Source: Sphaeramia orbicularis (lineage: Eukaryota > Chordata > Actinopteri > Kurtiformes > Apogonidae). From it: a stretch of DNA of 64,000 nt. Below are positions 36,018 through 49,256 of the stretch, one piece after another. The stretch is taken from positions 6,749,602-6,813,601 of the forward strand of contig NC_043964.1 in the NCBI RefSeq assembly GCF_902148855.1, in the 5' to 3' direction. The notes beneath the pieces were generated by a model that saw only the letters and a program-made list of their open reading frames with translations, did not search any database and was not told the DNA's origin. How positions within the stretch are numbered: position 1 is the first letter of the stretch; the number at the start of each line of letters is the position of its first letter. A program made the position numbers and the translations under genes.

Positions 36018-37052
36018 TGCATGAAGTTGGCCCCCCACCCAACGAAAATCTCTGGATAAATAGTCTCATTCGTTTGTGCTTCATTAATGCTGGTTTGTGC
36101 AATTAGAATTTTCGTTTATGCTGTTATGGTTGTTGAGTTATTTACAATTCTTTGAAAGGTCATTCTGAGGTCAGCTAGCCCCCCACTTACTCCAAATTTA
36201 ACCGAAATGGTGGCGTTTGTTTGTGCTTCGTTAGTGCTGGTTTGTGCAATTAAATTTTTCGTTTGTGCTATTATGGTTTTATAGATATTACAAGATTTAT
36301 TTTCAGCCGATGACATCACACAGCCACCCACTTCCTCTAAATTGAGTGGAAATGATTGCGTTTGTTTGTGCTTCATTTGTGTTGGTTTGTGCCATTAAAA
36401 TTTTTGTTTGTGTTGTCATGATTTTATAGATATTACCACATTTATTTTCAGCTGATGATGTCAGTCAACCCCAGCCCCCTTTGCTACAAATTCACCCAAA
36501 ATGGACTTTCACTTTGTTTAAGGAGCAACAGTTGCACTGGATTATACATTGCTTTTACTCTTTTAATCACAGCTGTCATGATGGTCTTATCTGATCACAA
36601 CTTCTTGATGCCTCTTCCTAGTTTACCTGGTTAAGTTGTCCTGTCAATAATGTTTGAAATTTCAATGAAAACCAATGCAAAGCAAACGTTTTGTTCAGTA
36701 GTTCTGTTCCCAATTTATTTAAATGAAGCATCATGGGTTACACTTCACATATGTACCACTAGTGGGAGCTCAACAGGTTTTATCCGGTAGTACACCTGTG
36801 GACGAAAAGTTACTGCTGCAGGAAATTCACTTCTAATATTGTATGTTTTACAAGCTTTGGCTTCTCAGCACAATTTACAACCCTGTGCAAAATCAGATTT
36901 CTGGCCAACGTATGTGAAATGTTTCCATACTGAGTTAGCAGAATATTGACTCAAAAATTGCTCACAAAATATTGCTAATGTAGTAAAGTACAATGCTCAA
37001 TGACTGAGAATCTTTATTTATGCTAACATTTACACATTGGAGACTTAGATTT

Positions 37053-37869
37053 TAGGGCTGGGTATCATGGCCAATTTCCATAATCGATTCGTTTTCGATT
37101 CATAAGGTTCTGAATCGATTAATCACGTTTTGATTCGAATCGATTGAATTCAGTATTAATTGATTGATTCAGATTAATTTAGTGATACCAAAGTACAATT
37201 TTGAGTTGTAACTTGATTATTTGACTACCACAGTCATGCAACACATCAATACTGGGATCAATATTAATATTAGAAAGGAAATAAATCTGACATTTCAGCA
37301 GGAAGCAGCTGAATCTGCTCTGAAATAATGAACAGGACACAAACGTCCATGTTTTTACAGTGGATCAGAACAGACTTCGTCATCTTTGGTCTGTTTTATG
37401 GCTGGAGGCTTCTACACACTGAGGGGGGAGGGGGGCTGGGGGGTGTGCGCGCTCCGTGAATGTTGGTCACATTTGGAAATTTGGGGGGGGGGGGGGGGGT
37501 TTAGCGTTGCGGTCGCGTTGTCGCTGTACTCTTCCTCTAACTCCATACTCTGCCATAGGTAATAGAATGGATCCAAGTTATTATTCCAAGAACAACCGGC
37601 TTCCGCGACTCGCCGGGCGGCCTGTTCCTTCACACTGCAGGTTCGAGTTTAAGGCCGGAGGACCTCTAGCGGAGGGGGTTTCCCCTCTGTGTCTTTTTTG
37701 AAAGTGAGACCAAGTCTTCCTCAGGTGTTCGCAAGATGGAGCCGCCTGCGGTTCTGCGTACTCCCGGTCCTGCTCTGAAAAATCAATTTCATCCATTATT
37801 AATTGATTATGCAAAATTAAAATGAGATCGATCTAAGATCGGTTAAATCTATTTTTTTACCCAGCCCTA
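37053..37869. mobile_element. hAT MITE
   Basis: The 8-bp target duplication TTAGATTT is at 37045-37052 and 37870-37877. The ends are TAGGGCTGGGTAT and, inverted, TAGGGCTGGGTAA. MULE-like copy 1 has the empty site (CACTTAGATTTGCAAATG near 6430). Interior ATCGATT-rich arms are typical of this family. A poly-G run lies at about 37484-37498. Confidence 0.92.
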
Positions 37870-38200
37870 TTAGATTTGCAAGTCCTCAAAGATCTTAATA
37901 TAATATAATCACTGATAGAAAAATAAAGTCAAGAATTAGGTGATCAACATGAATTATATTTGTGTTCTTAAACTAGATGCCCAAATAACCTGCAGTGGAC
38001 ACAGATACCGTTTTTGCAGTTCTCTGCACATCAAAAGAGACCATACTCCAAAATGGCAACATAGCCACTCCAAATGCCACTGTATGGACAGAGCTGAGTG
38101 AGCAGCTGGGAAATATAATCTCTGCAAAGGTCCTGTACACCTTTATTAAATTAAACAGACACAATGTCTGATCAACTTTAGGGTTCAGTCATCATACAAG

Positions 38201-38699
38201 TAGGGCTGCACGATTTTGGCAAAAAAAAATCCCGATTTTTTTCCTCTAAAAACTCGATTTTCGATTTCTATTTCGATTTTTGGGTATAACTAGAAAAGAC
38301 AACAGAAGTCAGCATGTCGTTTTCGTGAGCAGTCCACAATGCAAGCCACTGCTCCGACCTCAAAGCTGTGATGGGATCACGTGATGAACCCACAGTTTTG
38401 TTTTGTTTTTTCTCTTCATTAAATCTTTAAAATGAAGTAGAGTACACAAACAATGTATACAAGAAAATAACATAAGTTTGTCAGGGGGAATACACTATAA
38501 TAAAATGTCCAAATCAGAGCAAATACTTATGTTTTTTTACAGCCTTTTTGTTTCCACATTTATCTAACAGCTTTAAATAAAGTTCAACATCTTACAAAAT
38601 ATAAATAATATTTGGTTTTGTGTTAAAGAACTTACATTTGTGAATGAAAAATTTGGCAAGTAAGAGGACTAAATTAATGAAAAAAAAAAAAAAAAAAAA

Positions 38700-38737
<38 letters not shown>

Positions 38738-39327
38738 TTTTTGGGGTACCTGGGCCCACAGCAGTGATACCAGTGTCAGTCAGTGACAGGCATCAGTCGT
38801 GCGTGGACCACGTAATATGAGTGATCCACATGCGGTTCTATTTAAACTGAGGGATCCGTGCGTGGAACAGACCGACCCAGGACACACTGGAGGGATTCTA
38901 TGTGTGGAGCTGGTGCATGTGTGTGGGCAGTGGGCTTTGTGGGCTCCTCTGCTGAGGCTGATGAGGCTGATGACCCCGAGACCCAGACCCGGTTCGGAAG
39001 AAGACAGTACGGTACGGATCCGGGACAACGGAAGATGAGTGATCCCCATCTCGCTATATTTCAATTGCGGGATGCGTGCGTGAAGCCACGGCTTGTATTG
39101 GTATAAGTACTGCGGCTTCATTAACAGATTTAACGTCCGGTCATTACACGGACTTCTGTGACAGACCGCTGTCACAGGAAGAGCCTACGGTAGCCCGCGG
39201 GCGCGCGGAGGCGCGCGGCCCGGAGGCAGAAGAAAGATGAAATCGATTTTACGATTTCCCTTTTTTAAAAATCGTCCTAATTAAAAAATCCAATTTCGAT
39301 TTAAAATCAATTAATCGTGCAGCCCTA
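38201..39327. mobile_element. hAT MITE with long poly-C tract
   Basis: The 8-bp target duplication CATACAAG is at 38193-38200 and 39328-39335. The ends are TAGGGCTGCACGATT and its complement. Copy 1 has the empty site near 6753. A poly-A tract followed by about 37 C residues lies at 38680-38737. GC-rich frames at 38780-39175 are not supported as genes. Confidence 0.92.
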
Positions 39328-39399
39328 CATACAAGTGATCCTGAAACTGATGACACAGGCTCTGAGTCAGGTTCCCTTTCTCATGTCCTAAAAGATTAT

Positions 39400-42319
39400 C
39401 AGACTTTTCAACTCAATGTTCCTTTTGACAAATGGAGAGAATTTATTCCATAAAAGGCTGAGTACAATGACAAATATTCTCAAACTTAAAAAAGACAATA
39501 TATCATTTTGAAGCCTGGCACCTGGACTTGTGATAAATGAGCAGATTTGGAAAGCAGTGAAAAGTCCTTGCACATTTATTTATAAAAGAACCAAGGTCTA
39601 TCCATCAGTCACAAACAATTATACCGAAATCAGAGGCTACTGTAAAGAGTGTCATGGATATCTTTACATAACGTGAGAAAGAGTCAGCAATTAACGGCCC
39701 AATGATGTTCAAATGTTGCATCAAAAATGCTGACGACTCCCTCCGCACTGGCTGTTCGAAGTGTTTCATGTCTGGAAACATGCAGGTGCAGATAGCCAAA
39801 GAACTATGCGAAGGCAGGATGAAACCCCATGTATGGTGGGGATCACAGGCAAAGAAGCTGATGAACTTTGGAGATCCTGAACCAACCCATCTACCTAATT
39901 TGGCCACACTACGCAAAGCAAAACAAGAGAGAGATGATTTGGAATTAGGTGACAAAGATCCCATTTTGTCTTTGCAGTTGTTAAAATACAGTGCACCTCA
40001 TAGTAGTAGCATTAAAGACATTGGACTGGATAGTTTTTCTGTCACTACTGGAGTCAAACACAAATGCACAAGTACAAGACCTTATTAAAGTAAACTTACT
40101 CAACAGCATGTTTCGATGCAGCTGGCTCAGTAGTTAGGAAACTGGTCAGACCAAATGGCTCGTCTGGCCATATCTTCCTGTATCAGGGAGTTCTGACAGG
40201 GCTTAACAGCTCAAGTGTCCCAGTGGGGCAAATGTTGTCGGAGAGACATGATGTTCATGCTATCACACAGTGGCTGACAGAATGGATTCGTGCAGGTGCA
40301 ACTGTTCCAGAAGAGGTTGTGAGTGATTTTTCTCTGGCCATTCTGGGAGCTCTGGTCAAGGCTTTTACCCCTCTCCCTGATTTGAAGACCTGTATCAATG
40401 AATGCTTTAATGTACTACTTGGAAATCAATCTGCAAAACTACCACCTTGTTTTGTTAGGGTTGATGTTGCACACTGCATCAAGATGGTCTGCCAGTGGGA
40501 CTGCCTGAAAACAAAAGCACATCGCATTAAAGATTTCTTTATAAGGTCAGAAGTACAGCTTCTTAAGTCACAATCGTTGGAACATGCAAAGGAACTTATA
40601 CGTGCTATCACTATTGTGGCATTCAGGGAAGCAGAGGGTAATAACAGTTCTGGAGCCCCTCTCACATCAGAAAGGTGCAAGAAATACCTGAAAGCTCAAA
40701 TTGCAGAAGAATTTGTCACCATTCCAGAAGAAAAGGGTGAGGGACAGGAGCTAGTGGATGCGTGTAATCAGATCCAGACGAACATCCAACTGTGGGTGAC
40801 AGAAATATGTGAAGAGAGCAGGTCACTTGCCATGACTACTGGGGATCGAGATAACATCCACCACCTCCCTGAGATCATTCCCCATATAATAAGACTTGTA
40901 AGTTACTTACCACTCTGGACGGAATAACAGTCCCTCTCTTCAGAAGCACCAGCATCACTGCAAGCTCAGCTGTTGAAGTCGAGTTCAAAAACCTCAAAAC
41001 AGGCTTTTTAAGCATGAAAATTTACCAATTCGGGTGGATCGATTCATAGCTCGTCATCTTACTTTCATTGAAGGAAACGTGAATTTGTTCTGCAAAAGAG
41101 AAAAGTGAGGAGAATGCAGCTGTTGCTACTATGAGTGTCACAGGAACCCCTCTGTATCTACTACTGTCCACATCAAACAAAACAGAAAAACAGATGCTTT
41201 ACCCTTGTGTGGAAACTGACGCTGCTACAAACATTCATCCAGCAGATGAGGACACTGTTGAAAACTGGAGAGGCTTAGTGGTTATGCCCAAAACAAGGAA
41301 GATGAATTCCTACCTCTCTCCTTGTACAGAATGGCTACATGCAGATACATCTGTGAGACAGAAGAGAGTTAAAGTGCAATTGTTAAAAAATGGAAATCAT
41401 CAACAGCCTGTTAAATGTAGCAAATCAAGAGTGTCTGTGCTAAACACCTGTGCATTTGATGCACTTTGTCAGAGTTTATGTTGTTCTTTCTGTGACAGCC
41501 TTTCTTTTAATAACATTGTTAGCAGTAACGAATCTGACAACCACTTCCTCCAGCTGGTGAAAGCCATCGCCACACAGGGCATGACCCAACAGGTCTATAT
41601 ACAGAGGGAGAACTACTGAGGCCAATATTCAAAGCTGTCCAACTGAAGTTTGGTGCCATCCAAGTAGATGGACAGAGCTACATCTCTGCTGTAGTGGAGA
41701 GAACACTGAGGAACACTGAGGAATCTTCCAAGTGTGTATTTCACCAAACAATGTTCCTCACAGTACTGCAATCAGCAAACAAACCACAAGGGAGGTTGCG
41801 TTTGTTTCCACTTCCATTGCTGTCCTGCAGACTTCTGGCATGGCTCATCTTGGCAATGCTATGGGAACGAGGACTCAGCCTTCCTGAGTCTCCCTGCCTC
41901 AGACCGATCCAAAGTGCATCTCAGTGCCCCCTGCATTCAAAAAAGAAGACCTCAATACAAGAAAAGTGCTGTGTGCAGGCATGGTTACTCACAGCTACAG
42001 TCTGGGAGAATTTATGTGGATTGACACTGACCTTGGCAGCCATTTCACAGCAACTCCACCAACTCCACAACAGCTGCAGAGAGACTTCCCTTTAAGTGAA
42101 TTTCCCTCCACTCTGGTGCTCCAAGGAACCACATTTACCTTGAGGGCAGTCATTGCTTTCCAGGGAGGTGTGACCCAAGATGCTCTTCGACATTATGTGT
42201 CATACTGCTAGAGGACTGCATGTATGTGGGAGATGTATGATGACCTGGGAAGTGGAGTGAAAACAGCATTAGAAAACACCAAAATATACCCACATGCTGT
42301 GTTCCACACAAAACAGTGA
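39400..42319 (+). pseudogene. Transposase-like protein with C-terminal USP/UCH-like region
   Basis: The coding region is read in several frames and is therefore decayed. N-terminal part: FDKWREFIP, then CKECHGYLYIT and the Cys-containing stretch up to 40088. Core (40112-40927, one open frame): FDAAGSVVRK with Asp at 40115, HDVHAITQWLTEW, VVSDFSLAIL with Asp at 40325, and FVRVDVAHCIKM. The spacing of Asp residues suits a DDE/MULE-type transposase; the third acidic residue was not assigned. C-terminal part (41131-42319): LNTCAFDALCQ with Cys at 41449 resembles the USP Cys box. TLRAVIAFQG, then RHYVSYC with His at 42191, a TAG at 42209, and WEMYDDLGSG in the same frame resemble the USP His box. 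The frame closes at 42317-42319. A USP domain would act as a deubiquitinase-type thiol protease. That function is inferred. Confidence 0.5.
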
Positions 42320-42359
42320 TCAGTTCATTGCATCATTTAACTCATTTTCAGGATTATTT

Positions 42360-42605
42360 TGCCATTTCCCGGACGCCTCCCTGGGGAGGTGTTCCAGGCA
42401 TGTCCCGCCGGGAGGAGACCTCGGGGAAGACCTAGGACACGCTGGAGAGACTACGTCTCTCGGCTGGCCTGGGAACGCCTCGGGGTCCCCCCGGAAGAGC
42501 TGGAGGAGGTGTCTGGGGAGAGGGAAGTCTGGGCATCCCTGCTTAGACTGTTACCCCCGCGACCCGGCCCCGGATAAAGCGGAGGATAATTGATGGATGG
42601 ATGGA
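42360..42605 (+). mobile_element. Rex3/RTE-type LINE 3' end
   Basis: It contains CGGGAGGAGACC, GGAGAGACTACGTCTCTCGG and CCCCGGATAAAGCGGA, followed by a (TGGA)n tail, the usual 3' end of fish RTE/Rex3 LINEs. Frames at 42294-42593 are fragments of its 3' region. Confidence 0.8.
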
Positions 42606-42700
42606 TTTTGTCATTTCTTACTTTTTAGTACAATTCATGCTTGTAAATATCCTATTAAGATCCTTACCTAAGTTCATAGTTCATGTTCATATTTTGTGTC

Positions 42701-42841
42701 AGTCATTGCTTTCCAGGGAGGCGTGACCCAAGATGCTCTTCGACATTATGTGTCATACTGCTAGAGGACTGCATGTATGTGGGAGATGTATGATGACCTG
42801 GGAAGTGGAGTGAAAACAGCATCAGAAAACACCAAAATATA
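42701..42841 (+). repeat. Direct second copy of the His-box segment
   Basis: Repeats 42149-42290 (from GTCATTGCTTTCCAGGGAGG through GGAAGTGGAGTGAAAACAGC) almost exactly, including the in-frame TAG. The Rex3 tail lies between the two copies. Confidence 0.85.
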
Positions 42842-42893
42842 TATATAAACATACACATGTATTTGATCCATCTACAGTTTTATTGTTTGTAGG

Positions 42894-43534
42894 CAGTGTT
42901 GGGCAGTAGTGCATTACTAGTAGTATTACTGTAATTAAATTACTTTTTTCCAGTACTAAAACAGGTTTGGGGCTCACTCCTTGAACAAACACACTTTCTG
43001 CTCAGAGGTTTGAGAAGCTTCTACTAATGACATACAATCACAGTTTGACTAGTAAACATTAAGCCCCTGCTAAATGTTTCACTGCAAAGACAAATGAAAT
43101 GTTAAACACTCCTCTTATATCACATTCTACATTTTGTTCAATGAGCTGATATTTACTGTTCTTATGAGGGACAACACAGAAAGTATTACTTTAAAAGTCA
43201 GAGTAGAGTTTCTTCATTTGGATTTTTCATTTACATATATATTATTGACAGTCCATTACATACTGTGTCCCATCAGGTGATGAAACACTGTAGTGTTTAC
43301 AACTCTGTTTTCTTCTGCAGAGTTAAGCTCATGTAATGCTCAAATAAAATAAAATAAAGTGTGTCTAGTTCCCTGAGGAACAATCTGGTCAAGATCAGTT
43401 TTTAAGGAAGGAAAATAATTATTAACTTAAAAGTAATGAAACTAATAGATTTAGCTACAAAGTAATAGGTAAAGTAACATTTTAAATGAGCAATAATTTA
43501 AGTAAGTTATTACTCTTTGTTAGTAACTACACTG
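42894..43534. mobile_element. hAT MITE
   Basis: The 8-bp flanks TTTGTAGG (42886-42893) and TTTGTAAG (43535-43542) differ by one base. The ends are CAGTGTTGGGCAG and, inverted, CAGTGTAGTTAC. Confidence 0.82.
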
Positions 43535-44091
43535 TTTGTAAGTGCATCCTAAAATACGCATATTTGTTCTTATTCTGTCCACTTTAGCTACCTGTAAACC
43601 AATGCCTTATAAACCAATTAATACTAATCACTCAAGTAATTACTGTTTAGCACAATAACCTAAAACAGTTGTTACCAAAAATATTGTGTGCAGCCTAGCA
43701 GTTTGTCAAAGCAAAGCAACACAAATGTATGAGGAAATCTCAACATTAAACAACAATATTGGTATAGCTAATTGATCTGACGATGATAATATCCTTGTAT
43801 TATTTTATCTATAGTCACAAACCAAGCAAAACACTGTAACACATAAAAATATTTATGTGGAGTTCTTGCTCAGGGTGACATCCCAAGAGCTTGACTGGTT
43901 GACTGGAGGCTGAGTGAAAAACACACTCAAACAGACAGAACTAGGTGGGGAAAAAGACGAGCATGGACCACAACTTAATCTCAAGAATCTGGTTTGTGCT
44001 TCACCTGTTTTTAATGCGTTTTGATGAATGGGAAACACAGACAAAACCATTTCTTGTAGTTAACTTGGAGCGGAGCGGGACGGGGTTAACG
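43535..44091. other. 3' interior of the MULE-like element, non-coding
   Basis: No open frame or known repeat. It lies between the USP-like coding end and the right inverted end. Confidence 0.35.
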
Positions 44092-45189
44092 CTAACAGCA
44101 CAAATGAAACTTTAAACGGCACAAAGCAGCACAAACTAAGCACAAACGCAACCATTTCCACTCAGTTTAGAGCAAGTGGTGGGCTGTGTGACGTCATCAG
44201 CTGAAAATAAATCTTGTAACATCTATAAAACCTAGGAATGTCCAATATTGGCTTTTTTGCCAAAAACCGATATGCCGATATGTCCAACGCTTAATTTCCG
44301 ATTCCGATATCTACCGATACCACTGCCGATATATGTGGGATATTAAACTAATTTTAGGTAACATCACATATCTCCTGTCATGGAATTAACACATCATGCC
44401 TAATTTTATTGTGATGCCCCATTGGATGCATTCTCAAATGCAACAAGGCTTTCAAAATGTAAACACTGTCTGTGCAAAGAATACATACTTCCACTTAACT
44501 CTTTCCCCGCCAGAGCATTTTCCAGTGAGTTGGTAGCCAGCGCCAGCCTTTTTGGTCATTTTCACTAATCTTTGGAGGCTCACTGAAAATGTTGTGTTAG
44601 GAGTATGTGAACACTGAATACATCAAAAGAAAGAACAGCACTTCAACTTTTAAACACAAGAAACAATTTTATTCTATCTTCATTCGTTTATGAGATATGA
44701 ACATTTGAATATTGGTCATTTTCAGGAAAAAACTGAATTTTGAGCAAAAAACTGAGAAAATTGCATTTTTTTCCAAAGATATTGATTTTCAAGATAAAAT
44801 TGATTTCCTATTTACATTTTTGACTCTTTCTCATTTACCAACAGTAACACTGTATTCAAAACCACAAAATAAAATAATAACAACAATAATAATAACAAAC
44901 AGCTCTAAAATATCTCATCATTCCACAAAATGTTAGAGGAATCCACACCAAAACTTAGTAGTAGTAGTAGTTTATTCAGTCATGACAACACCAAAAATTG
45001 TACACAGTATTGACATTTCATGCAAAGGAAAGAAAAAGAATCACAGAATCACAAAATCAAGAATCTTGTGTTGAATAATGTGTTGAATAATGACTGAAAA
45101 GGTATAGGCAGAAGCAGACTGCTTATCAAGGCCTATCCTATATTACAACTTTTTAGGCTACCAACCTCCAAAGAAACAACAACAGATAA

Positions 45190-48100
45190 TTAATTGCATT
45201 TATAAGCTTCAAAAATAGCTTTACAAACCATTTTCTTAAAAACCAAAAAAGAATTACATGTTTTTAAATTTATGTTGGCATCATTCCAAAATTTAACTCT
45301 AATAATGGACACACATCTCCTTTTCATACCTTTTTTAGCTTTTTTGACAGTAAATTTGCAAACACCTCTGAAATTATATGGAATGTCCTGAATTGAAAAG
45401 AACCTCTGTATTGGGTCAGGGAGCATTTTTGATTTTGCTCTGAACATAACTTGCATTATTTTATAATAAAAGAGATCATAAAATTTCATCACATAAGAAT
45501 TTAGAAAAAGTGGCTCCGTGTGAGCATAATAGTCAGCCTTATTGATAATACGTATAGCTCGTTTTTGCTGTTTTATTATTGAATTTATAGTGGTTTTGAA
45601 GGTGGATCCCCACAATTCCACACAGTAAGTTATATAGGGAACAATCAATGAGTAATAGATTAAATGCAAGGCCTTGGAGTTCAATACATTTCTAGATTTA
45701 TACAGGATTGCAAGTGATTTTGAGATTTTCCCTTTAATGTATTCAATGTGTTGTTTCCATGTTAGCTTTTGATCAACGACAACTCCAAGGAATTTAGTCT
45801 CAGAAACTCTTTCAATATCAACATTACAAATTTTTAATTTAACATTACAATCACTTGCATTTAGATTCCCAAAAACCATAAATTTTGTTTTCTTAATGTT
45901 TAAAGATAATTTATTGACATCAAACCAAGTCTTAAGATTTTCCAGCTCCATTTCTACACTACACAGAAGTTCCTTTAAATTCTTTCCAGAGCAAAATAAA
46001 TTGGTATCATCAGCAAATATTACATACCTAAAAAAATCTGTTACATTGCAGATGTCATTGATATAAAGAATAAACAGTTTTGGACCAATCACTGATCCTT
46101 GTGGTACACCGCATGTAATCCTTCTCAGTGCTGACATCGTATCATTAATTTGTACACACCGGTGTCTATTACCTAAATAACTCTCCAGCCAGGAAAGAAC
46201 AACCCCTCGTATTCCATACATCTCTAATTTCTTCAATAGCTGACTGTGATTTATGGTGTCAAACGCCTTCTGTAGATCAATATACAGACCAATAGAACAC
46301 TCACCATTTTCATTTGCATTTGCTATTTCTTCTACCATTTGCATTACTGCAAAAGCAGTAGTTCTGCTTTCTCTAAATCCATATTGATTTTCGCTTAGTA
46401 ATTTATTTTTATGAATAAAGGAATTTAATTGTTTCACGAACAATTTCTCTAAAATTTTAGAGAATTGCGGCAAAAGTGATATTGGTCTGTAATTTTCCAT
46501 ACAGTGTTTATCTCCATTTTTATGAATTGGGATCACCTTTGCTAACTTCATATTATTAGGAAAGATTCCTTTTTGGAAAGACAGATTACAAACATAGGTC
46601 AAGGGTCTGACAATATAATCAATAACATCTTTAATAATTACTGTATCAATGGAATGTATGTCAAATGTTGTCTTGTTTTTTAATTTTCTTACAATGTCAG
46701 TAATATCAGTTTCATGTACCCCACTTAGGAACATAGAACTAGCATTAGTGTTAATCAAATTATTAAACTTATTTTTGTTGTCATCAGATACAGTGATCTG
46801 TTTTGCCAAGGAAGCTCCAACATCTACAAAGTAGTCATTGAACTCATCAACAATATTTTTTAAATCATCCACTTTATTATTAACTTTATTTATTAAAAAA
46901 ATCTGGGAGTTCTGAATTATTACTTTTATTCTGAATAATACAATTGATTACTTTCCAAGTTTTTTGTACATTATTTTTACTGTCCTCCAACATTTTACTA
47001 TAGTATTCCTTTTTTTGAGTCCTCATAATGGTAGTTTGTTTGTTCTTATAGCGCTTATATTTTTCCTCACTATCACTAGTTCTCTGCTGTAAAAACTTTT
47101 TGTACAGTTGATTTTTTGTATTACATGCCTTTTGCAGACCTTTTGTAATCCATGGTTTACCTTCATATTGATCTTTCACCCTACACATTTTTATTGGACA
47201 ATGCTTATTATATAATTTTAAAAATGCAGACAAAAATGCATCATATGCTAGGTCTGGATCATCAACATAAACCTCGTCCCAGTTACAATTCCAAAGATCC
47301 ATTTTTAAGGCTTCAATTCTTTCTGGTGTTTTCAATCTCCTTAATTTGCAGGGACGTTTATTTTTATCAACCGAACATTTAGCAATTAAATTATGCACAA
47401 CTACAAAAACAGGAAGGTGGTCACTGACGTCACTTATAAGCAAACCGCTTGTTACATGGTGATAAGTATTCGTAAAAATATTGTCTATAAGTGTTGCACT
47501 GTCTTTAGTTGTTCTACTCAGGTTTTCAATTAGAGGCCAGAAACCTAAACTAAACATTGTGTTGTAAAATTCTGTTGTCATGCTATGCTCATTCCACTTC
47601 ATTAAATCAATATTGAAATCTCCACAAACGAAAACTTGTTTCTTATCATGTACTTTACCTAAAATGTCAACCATGGAATTAACAAAGAAATCAATGCAGG
47701 AGCCAGGTGTCCTATATATGCAACTCACAATAATACTTTTCAGATTAGTGGAATGAATTTCAGTTGTCAGACTCTCCATAATATCATCCACAACTGTACT
47801 GTCAACCACTCTACACTGAAACTCTTTCTGTACAAAGAAAGCCACTCCACCACCCCTTTTATTTTTGCGGTTTACACTAAAAAGATTGTATCCCTCTAAT
47901 ATGAAATTGGAGCCCTTTTCATTTGTCAACCAGGTTTCACTGATGGCAATGACTTGAAAACTATGTTTTAATGATTGCACATTTTCTTTGATTTGATCAA
48001 AATTTGCATAGAGGCTTCGACTATTAAAGTGTATAATTGAAAATCCATTCAGACTGAGTTCATTAAACTGATTTTCCGTGTAGTACTTGGACCCAGAGTT

Positions 48101-48300
48101 CCAATCTTTGTGAAAATTTACATCTGGATCAATGTCTTTCTCAAAGCTAAATGATTTATGTTCAGATGACTTCAAAAAACTTAAGTATGACTCTTCATAT
48201 ATTCTATTAAAACAAGGATCAGCTAAATAGTTTTCGTTCTCATAGAAATTGTCATACTCCTGTTCTAAAGAAAAGATATATTTTTATCCGTCATATCCTA
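45190..48300 (-). pseudogene. LINE ORF2: APE endonuclease and reverse transcriptase
   Basis: The 48175-46886 frame holds the APE-type endonuclease: IIHFNSRSL, AISETWL, CGDFNIDLMKW and SDHLPV carry the metal- and phosphate-binding residues. In-frame sequence extends upstream of 48175. After a shift in an A/T run near 46880, the 46872-45190 frame has the reverse transcriptase with YRPISLLPQFSKI, GLYIDLQKAFDTI, GVPQGSVIGPKLF and FADDTNLF, ending in a conserved C-terminal region. One corrected base in the run would be consistent with a formerly single ORF2. It could equally be an assembly error. Confidence 0.88.
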
Positions 48301-48529
48301 ACTAATAAAAAAAAAAAAAAAAAAAAGCAATATCAACAAAACAAGTCACAAGATTGTAAGATGTGCATGTATAATACAACTGTTCTCTTATCTTCATAAA
48401 GCACAGGATATAACTCAAAGTAAAAAGCAACAAATTCTATTTCCATACTGCAAACTTGGCACAAACTCATTATCTTGCTTCTTTGTTCCAATAAACCAAA
48501 CATTTTCCAGTCCTCACTGAGTGTGCCGT

Positions 48530-49256
48530 TTGCTAACCGAGCTGTATCCATTATCACTTGTATTGTTCCAGGTCTCTCAGATCCCTCACTGCAATCACCT
48601 TTGCCTGCTCTGGTGGTCCATTTAACTTGATAAATGTTTTCCCATTCCTTGTCCATGTTGCTTGAATTTTATTTTGTTTTCTGAGTATGCGACTATGCCT
48701 AGCTATTTCAGCGTTTTTCTTTGTCAAATGTTCATTTATGTAAACCCCTGTGCCCTTTAGTTTTTTTGCTTGTCGCAGTAAATTAATCTTAAACTTTCTG
48801 TTGGTAAGCTGAACAACAATAGTTGGTTTGGCATTTTTATCCTTTGCGTGGGAGGCTGTGGCAAGCTGAGATGTTCACACTCTCCAGATCAATGTTCTTA
48901 CTGCTCAAAAAGTTAACAACTTGTGTCTCTAGTGTGAGCAGTTCTTCAGGTGGTGCATCCTCACCTTGCTGGTCACTGGCTGCAGCCCTGGCATAGCTGC
49001 GATGTCTGGTATCCAGCCCAGTGATGATCAGATCGTTTCCCCTGGAGTACTGCTCCAAGTCATCAATCCTTTCTTCAAGCAGGTGGATCTTCTGGTCTTT
49101 AAGTTTGATTGTGGCCTTCAGCTCACGGACTTCTTCCACTAGGCCCATCAGACTGGCTTGCTGCTTAACCACTTTGCTGATCTCCTCAGACATGAAATTG
49201 AGTGTTTTTTTAATCTCTTCCAGCTCTTCTGCCAACTTTTTAGTTGTTGTCGCCAT
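48530..49256 (-). pseudogene. LINE ORF1 (coiled-coil RNA-binding protein)
   Basis: The start at 49256 gives MATTTKKLAEELEEIKK, a long heptad-like coiled coil, then RIDDLEQYSRGNDLIITGL, the hallmark region of LINE ORF1 chaperones. The first frame ends at 48837 in LPRKG. An indel there moves the rest into another frame (KDKNAKPTIVVQLTNRKFK, then VYINEHLTKKNAEIARHS). ORF1 proteins coat the LINE RNA and assist target-primed reverse transcription. Confidence 0.75.

Noticed and set aside
38780-39175. 131-codon frame in GC-rich sequence
   Set aside because: Lies wholly inside a non-autonomous hAT, with no domain and overlapping frames on both strands.
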